Assembly (NCBI GenBank): GCA_027314685.1
Contig: DAHVAI010000384.1
Coordinates: 1-9,319 of the forward strand
From: Nitrososphaerota archaeon
GTDB lineage: Archaea; Thermoproteota; Nitrososphaeria; Nitrososphaerales; CADDZS01
Direction: 5' to 3'
Length of the DNA: 9,319 nucleotides
In this document: one piece after another, positions 5,853-9,319 of the stretch
Position numbering within the stretch: the first letter of the stretch is position 1
How the letters are laid out: every line of letters starts with the position of its first letter
Position numbers and translations under genes: made by a program
Notes under the pieces: generated by a model
What the model saw: the letters and a program-made list of their open reading frames with translations, nothing else
The model's database searches: none
What the model was told of the DNA's origin: nothing

Positions 5853-7464
5853 GAAGTTCGGGCTCATTGTAATCTTGTTGCTGCTCTTGATTATGTGCTC
5901 TACTGTAGATAAGTTCTATTTTTCCAGCACTGCAGTTTCGCAGGCTAAACCAAGTTTCATTGAGCTTGGATACGGCCCAGGCAATCTTGGATCAATCGAG
6001 AACGGCGTTCCCATCTATGCGCCCGGCGACTCGATGTGGCTCCTCTCAACATCAAGCGAAGTTTCTTCCGCCCAACTCGTCTCTCCAAAAGGAGTCACAG
6101 AATCATTTCGCGAAGTTACTGCGTCAACAGTGTATGACCTGTATTTGTTCAAGGCTTCAGATATGGAAGGCAATTGGAGCCTTGAAATAACTCTGGTCAA
6201 CTCTTCTAGATTCTCACTGCAAATTCCATTTATCAATCCATCTACTCATCCCATCGATTTGTCGCTTTCCAATTACTCTCTTGGAGCAGGAGGTGTTAAC
6301 CTGAATTTTGCTGTCTCTCCGAACAACGCCTACAACGTTCAGACGTGCCTCGCTTCGTCCGACGTAAATTCCACCATTGTTGTACCAGTCCCGGCGAAAT
6401 ACGGCAGTGGAGAAATGTTACTGATAGGAGGAACCCGCTCCGCGGAATTGTCGTTTGAAGGTTCAGTAGCATCTCCATTTACTTTCAAATTCGAGATGGA
6501 CTATTCCTACTCGAATCAAGGCAGTTTGAAAGGAGAATACATCTCAAGCGATGTCCCAGTGTTCAAATCAAACGCGGTTGTGATATCAAGCTCAAATCCA
6601 ACGTTGTTACAGATTTCAAACTACACTTCTCCAAGATTTGGTCGGTACACCATGAATGCCTATTTTGACAATAGCAACGGTGTTGCGGTAGAACAGACGG
6701 CTGCACTTCTATTGAATGGTTTGAACTGGATATGGATAGGTGGCTGCGATACTACTCAGGTCAACTCTCTCACTTTCTCCTCGAGGCAAAGCTTACAGGG
6801 TGATATCTTGAGCTGGCCTACATCCCTTTATTATATGTACGAATTAGACGGAGTGGACACATATACACGTATTCCGGTGATACTCAACTTAGCACGTATC
6901 GATTTTATTGGAAGCCTGAATTTTTCGAACCTTTACTACCTAAGCTACACCATCAACCAAAATGAAAAAATCGACCAATCGAGCATCTATGATGGATCAA
7001 TTTTCCTAGCAGCAAGAAGTTTTCCATTGAATATTTACATAACTCCTTACTTTGGAGTGTCAAATCTCACTACTCAGAACGTGACAATAGTAGAACCATA
7101 TACCATTGAGTCAGAGGTGATAGGCGTCGGTGATGTTAACGTAAGCGTAACAAACAACACTGCTCCCATATCCAGCGCGTTAGTTGTTGCAGATAACGGG
7201 TTGGGCGGTTCTCTGAGTTCCACTCCGAATTCACAAGGTCTTGCTTTGCTCGCTCTTCCAACAGGAACGTATAACGTAACGGTAACTAGCGGGGGTCAAT
7301 CATTAACACAGACGGTTACAGTTACGACCAACGGGAAGACATCGCTCCATTTCAATTTCACAAGCGTTCCCTCAGCGCCCGAAAACCTGGAGTACGTTTT
7401 GATTTCGCTCGTTGTAATCGGCTTGTTGGCAGATGTCGTCTTGTGGTTGCGGCCCAGGAGATGA
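5842..7464 (+). CDS. Exported, sequon-rich protein with a C-terminal membrane anchor
   Basis: The 540-aa product has a signal-like N-terminus (MASRKFGLIVILLLLLIM) and a C-terminal hydrophobic segment (about 518-535) ending in WLRPRR. It should therefore lie mostly outside the cell with a short cytosolic tail. Twelve N-glycosylation sequons occur (N111, N120, N144, N176, N260, N360, N408, N413, N433, N438, N478, N505). The N-terminal and middle parts are beta-rich and unrecognised. Residues about 425-508 resemble a carboxypeptidase-regulatory-like beta-sandwich: APISSALVVADN, then SQGLALLALPTGTYNVTV, then a threonine-rich strand and the anchor. Only two cysteines lie in the ectodomain (169 and 302). 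It is the last gene of the operon and overlaps its neighbour by 11 bp. A surface or S-layer-associated protein assembled by the MoxR-DUF58 machinery is the simplest idea, but no family supports it. Confidence 0.8.
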   Translation: MASRKFGLIVILLLLLIMCSTVDKFYFSSTAVSQAKPSFIELGYGPGNLGSIENGVPIYAPGDSMWLLSTSSEVSSAQLVSPKGVTESFREVTASTVYDLYLFKASDMEGNWSLEITLVNSSRFSLQIPFINPSTHPIDLSLSNYSLGAGGVNLNFAVSPNNAYNVQTCLASSDVNSTIVVPVPAKYGSGEMLLIGGTRSAELSFEGSVASPFTFKFEMDYSYSNQGSLKGEYISSDVPVFKSNAVVISSSNPTLLQISNYTSPRFGRYTMNAYFDNSNGVAVEQTAALLLNGLNWIWIGGCDTTQVNSLTFSSRQSLQGDILSWPTSLYYMYELDGVDTYTRIPVILNLARIDFIGSLNFSNLYYLSYTINQNEKIDQSSIYDGSIFLAARSFPLNIYITPYFGVSNLTTQNVTIVEPYTIESEVIGVGDVNVSVTNNTAPISSALVVADNGLGGSLSSTPNSQGLALLALPTGTYNVTVTSGGQSLTQTVTVTTNGKTSLHFNFTSVPSAPENLEYVLISLVVIGLLADVVLWLRPRR

Positions 7465-7482
7465 CTTATCTCTCTGGCTGCA

Positions 7483-8298
7483 TCATACCGAACCCACTTG
7501 AGTCTGTGATGATTCTTCGTACCATCTACTCTTTCCTCGCATGATTGAGGGAATTATCGAGGGAATTATCGATATTATCATGATTCCTGCGCACACGTAA
7601 AATAGAATGTGAAGCGAATCCACAAAACCGTTCACATATGTTGGGTTTGAACCAATGTTTCCGGCTCCTATGAACAACGCGCCGAGGACAGATCCTGGTA
7701 CAACTAATCCGATCACTAGGAATGAAAATGCGCGGCTGAAACTGTTGCCCACCTGAAATAGCATACTGTTGACCGCAGATCCGACTCCTCTATGACTGGG
7801 AGGAACAGCACTTATCACGGAAGCTCGATTCGGAGAACTGAATATGCCTTGACCTGCGCCTATTAAAACAAGTGGCAACAAGAGCTGTGTGAAACTTGTG
7901 GTCTTTCCAATCTGCGAAAGGACTAGAAACCCTGCGAATGTCATGATCTCTCCAAACGTGGTGTAAAATCTGAGGTTTCCACGATCAGAAAGCCAACCGC
8001 TTATTGGACCAAAAACCGATATCGCAATAGAATTTGGAAGTAGAAACAATCCCGCGACCAAAGGATCAAGATTCATGGAAGCCCCCTGCAAATAGAAGGT
8101 CAATACGAGGAAGAGACAACCTCTAGCTAACGCGTTCAGAAAAGTCGCAAAAGAGCCGCCAGAGAATGCTCGCAGCCTGAACAAAGATAACCTGAGCATG
8201 GGGTTTTCCACTTTTGTTTCTACAATGACAAACAGGACGAAGAGTGACGTGCCTATTCCAAGAAACAAAGCAAAATATCCAAGACTCAAGTATCCCAA
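7483..8298 (-). CDS. C-terminal half of a DHA2-type MFS transporter, 5'-truncated, probable pseudogene
   Basis: The 271 residues match the second half of 14-TM DHA2 (EmrB/QacA-like) drug:proton antiporters. Seen are VENPMLRLSLFR (30-41), an FYLQG segment (68-72), the internal motif A-like GWLSDRGNLR (101-110), and SAVPPSHRGVGSAVNSM (163-179). About seven membrane segments are present (near 8-27, 45-70, 82-104, 111-130, 136-155, 191-213, 228-252), matching TM8-14. Full proteins are about 450-550 aa, so roughly 200 N-terminal residues are missing. Reading upstream past the TTG, the frame continues five codons (YSLYA) to a TGA at 8314-8316, and beyond that I see no MFS-like sequence in any frame. 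No Shine-Dalgarno or TATA element supports the TTG. It is convergent with the operon, 18 bp apart. A functional half-transporter is possible but less likely. Confidence 0.8.
   Translation of the reverse strand: MGYLSLGYFALFLGIGTSLFVLFVIVETKVENPMLRLSLFRLRAFSGGSFATFLNALARGCLFLVLTFYLQGASMNLDPLVAGLFLLPNSIAISVFGPISGWLSDRGNLRFYTTFGEIMTFAGFLVLSQIGKTTSFTQLLLPLVLIGAGQGIFSSPNRASVISAVPPSHRGVGSAVNSMLFQVGNSFSRAFSFLVIGLVVPGSVLGALFIGAGNIGSNPTYVNGFVDSLHILFYVCAGIMIISIIPSIIPSIMRGKSRWYEESSQTQVGSV
7547..7570. repeat. Tandem duplication of a 12-bp unit in the MFS C-terminus
   Basis: GAGGGAATTATC occurs twice in direct succession (7547-7558 and 7559-7570). It is followed by a partial third copy, GATATTATC. In the minus-strand protein this gives the repeated residues IIPS-IIPS at the end of the last membrane segment. 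It is in frame and looks like replication slippage. Confidence 0.6.
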
Positions 8299-8328
8299 AG
8301 CGTAAAGAGAATATCAGCACTAGTTGGG

Positions 8329-8351
8329 CAATGAAAAAAATTGTCTCATTG
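8329..8351 (-). terminator. Possible terminator after the DUF4382 gene
   Basis: CAATGA (8329-8334) and TCATTG (8346-8351) are inverted repeats. On the minus strand the region contains a run of seven T (8340-8334), about 115 nt after the DUF4382 stop. A second small hairpin, CCTTC/GAAGG (8433-8445), lies 7 nt after that stop. Archaeal termination at T-runs makes this plausible, but the stems are short and the distance is long. Confidence 0.22.
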
Positions 8352-8477
8352 TTTCCTACGCGCGAATATCGGCTAAATTCGTGCATTGAAATGCTTTCTC
8401 GAGCGGGAAATGTCCTAGTTCGAAGCTCGCTGCCTTCCGAGAAGGAAATAGCTCAGGTTGCACTCACAATGGTTTGA
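8329..8477 (+). pseudogene. Short ORF in the gap, possible N-terminal remnant of a 2-hydroxyacid dehydrogenase
   Basis: An ATG at 8330 opens a 48-codon frame ending in TGA at 8475-8477. Its amino-acid pattern is a short beta strand (MKKIVSLF), a helix (IEMLSRAG), a second strand (NVLVRS) and an acidic helix (LPSEKEIAQVA). This matches the usual start of D-2-hydroxyacid dehydrogenases of the SerA/glyoxylate reductase type. The protein stops where the family would continue with a DADVLIV-like strand. It overlaps the antisense 3' end of the DUF4382 gene by 25 bp, and no Shine-Dalgarno is present. It could be a gene remnant cut off by rearrangement, a small unrelated gene, or chance. I cannot confirm homology without a search. 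Confidence 0.22.
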
Positions 8478-9319
8478 GCTAGTTTACCGTTGCAAGTTAT
8501 GCTGATCAAGTACCCATCTCCAGGTACGATATGCTGAGTTGGCTGAATGACTCTTCCCTGAACTAGACCAATTGTTATGATTCCGAAAATCTTGAAAGTT
8601 ACACTCGCGTACGGAGGAAGTCTATATCCAGAGCTAGAAATCATCTGAGAGATGCTTACGTTATCAATCGAGCTGATGGGAATCATCGAAGAGTTCGGAT
8701 AAATTGCAAAGAATTCTGAGATGGTAGCGAGTTGAGGCAATGCAACGAAATGGGTTTTGAGGCTACTAAGAGATGTGACAGCGGCGAATCTGAAGTCTAG
8801 AGAAATGTTACCTGTATTTTCAACCGTAATCAAGAGCTCTGACGGTGTAAGTGTCACGCCTGTTATGTTGAATCGTGGTTGCGTACTCAAGTACCAACTC
8901 TGATTGCCCAAGAACGTGGTTTTGCCGACATGTTGAGATACGGCTGTTGGAATCAATTCTGCAGGAACAGCGTAGCCGCGCGCCTCTGGTACAAAGGCAA
9001 AGTTTGGATTTGTTGGATCACCCAATAGCAGAACCGTGGGTGCCAAATCGATAAGAGCGACCGAAGATTGGCCATTTGAAATCGAAATTCCGCCAGCGAT
9101 TGGAACGAAAAGTGTATGCTCCTGGTAAACCAGAAAGGCAGAGTAGTTCTTTGAATTGAAGGTTAGGGTGATTGAAGTTATGTTAAATTCCAAGGCATTG
9201 AAAACTCCGCTCTGAACATTTGTCGCCGCAATTGTCTGTGAGGCATTAATTATGCTCATTAGGTCTACCGTACCTTTCGAGTTAAGTGGGTACCAACCTG
9301 TCTCATTGCCTGCTCCGCT
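8453..9319 (-). CDS. DUF4382-domain exported protein, partial (5' end beyond the window)
   Basis: The frame is open from the window edge, giving 288 residues to a TGA at 8453-8455. The ATG at 9257-9259 is internal, because the 20 residues before it (ending GWYPLNSKGTVDLM) are part of the conserved domain. DUF4382 features seen, counting from the edge: AGNETGWYPL (3-12), a TVDLMS helix (17-22), QSGVFNALEFNIT (36-48), and a VALIDLAPTV strand (87-96). After this comes a second beta domain with LTPSELLITVENTGNISLDF (157-176), as in CARDB-type adhesion modules. The last 60 residues are beta-rich with no membrane anchor. Nine N-glycosylation sequons are present (for example N5, N25, N46, N151, N171), pointing to an extracellular location. 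DUF4382 has no established function. The signal peptide or anchor must lie in the missing N-terminal part. It lies 154 bp upstream of the truncated MFS gene. Confidence 0.82.
   Translation of the reverse strand, partial: SGAGNETGWYPLNSKGTVDLMSIINASQTIAATNVQSGVFNALEFNITSITLTFNSKNYSAFLVYQEHTLFVPIAGGISISNGQSSVALIDLAPTVLLLGDPTNPNFAFVPEARGYAVPAELIPTAVSQHVGKTTFLGNQSWYLSTQPRFNITGVTLTPSELLITVENTGNISLDFRFAAVTSLSSLKTHFVALPQLATISEFFAIYPNSSMIPISSIDNVSISQMISSSGYRLPPYASVTFKIFGIITIGLVQGRVIQPTQHIVPGDGYLISITCNGKLAQTIVSAT

Noticed and set aside
8123..8386. Minus-strand 87-codon frame overlapping the MFS start as the missing N-terminal half
   Set aside because: Its translation has no MFS motifs or regular membrane segments, and most of it overlaps the MFS gene in another frame. 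It does not restore the transporter by a simple frameshift.
9257..9259. ATG as the start of the DUF4382 gene
   Set aside because: The preceding in-frame residues (GWYPLNSKGTVDL) are a conserved part of the domain and the frame is open to the window edge, so the true start is outside.
1..9319. CRISPR array, tRNA, rRNA, insertion sequence or phage genes
   Set aside because: No regularly spaced repeats, cloverleaf-like sequence, transposase motifs or terminal inverted repeats were seen on either strand.

Overview
The window looks like archaeal chromosome, most likely from Nitrososphaerota (Thaumarchaeota) or a close relative. This rests on protein character, not on a database search. The stand-alone NAD(P)H-hydrate dehydratase has the KGDNG...GGS...HGAP wording and the 'SPDLIVFP.ADAKLTRG' stretch I associate with that phylum. 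The exported proteins are dense in N-glycosylation sequons, most start codons are GTG or TTG, intergenic regions carry archaeal-style T-rich and TATA-like elements, and a DUF4382 protein of archaeal type is present.

Layout, left to right. Positions 1-125 are non-coding as far as I can tell: a hairpin plus T-tract at 21-46 that could end transcription from the left, then a TATA-like box near 89-96. Positions 126-1759 hold two housekeeping-type genes 17 bp apart: nnrD (nicotinamide nucleotide repair) and a UbiE/MenG-like SAM methyltransferase (probably quinone methylation). Positions 1826-7464 hold six same-strand genes in which every neighbouring pair overlaps by 4 or 11 bp. In order these are an N-terminally anchored sequon-rich exported protein, a small membrane protein with a DUF4129-like tail, a MoxR-family AAA+ ATPase, a DUF58 membrane protein, a roughly 8-TM membrane protein, and a 540-aa exported glycoprotein-like protein with a C-terminal membrane anchor. 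This is a MoxR-DUF58 module reduced and rearranged: the DUF4129 tail normally found on a membrane transglutaminase is a separate small gene, and no transglutaminase or intact vWA metal-site protein is visible. The likely theme is ATP-driven assembly or maturation of surface proteins, with the two exported proteins at the operon ends as candidate clients or scaffolds. That is inference.

Positions 7483-9319 are on the minus strand and look disturbed. A DHA2-type MFS transporter survives only as its C-terminal half (7483-8298), with an in-frame stop just upstream. A short plus-strand ORF (8329-8477), possibly the N-terminus of a dehydrogenase, sits in the gap. A DUF4382-domain exported protein (8453-9319) runs off the right edge. 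The abrupt change from a tightly packed operon to fragments suggests rearrangement near 8300-8460.

The best candidates for undescribed biology are the six-gene MoxR-DUF58 surface module and two RNA-level structures in it. One is a perfect 9-bp inverted repeat 18 nt into its first gene. The other is a hairpin that pairs a consensus Shine-Dalgarno sequence with its exact complement at the MoxR-DUF58 junction. No rRNA, tRNA, CRISPR array or insertion sequence was seen, and no gene-free stretch exceeds 300 bases.
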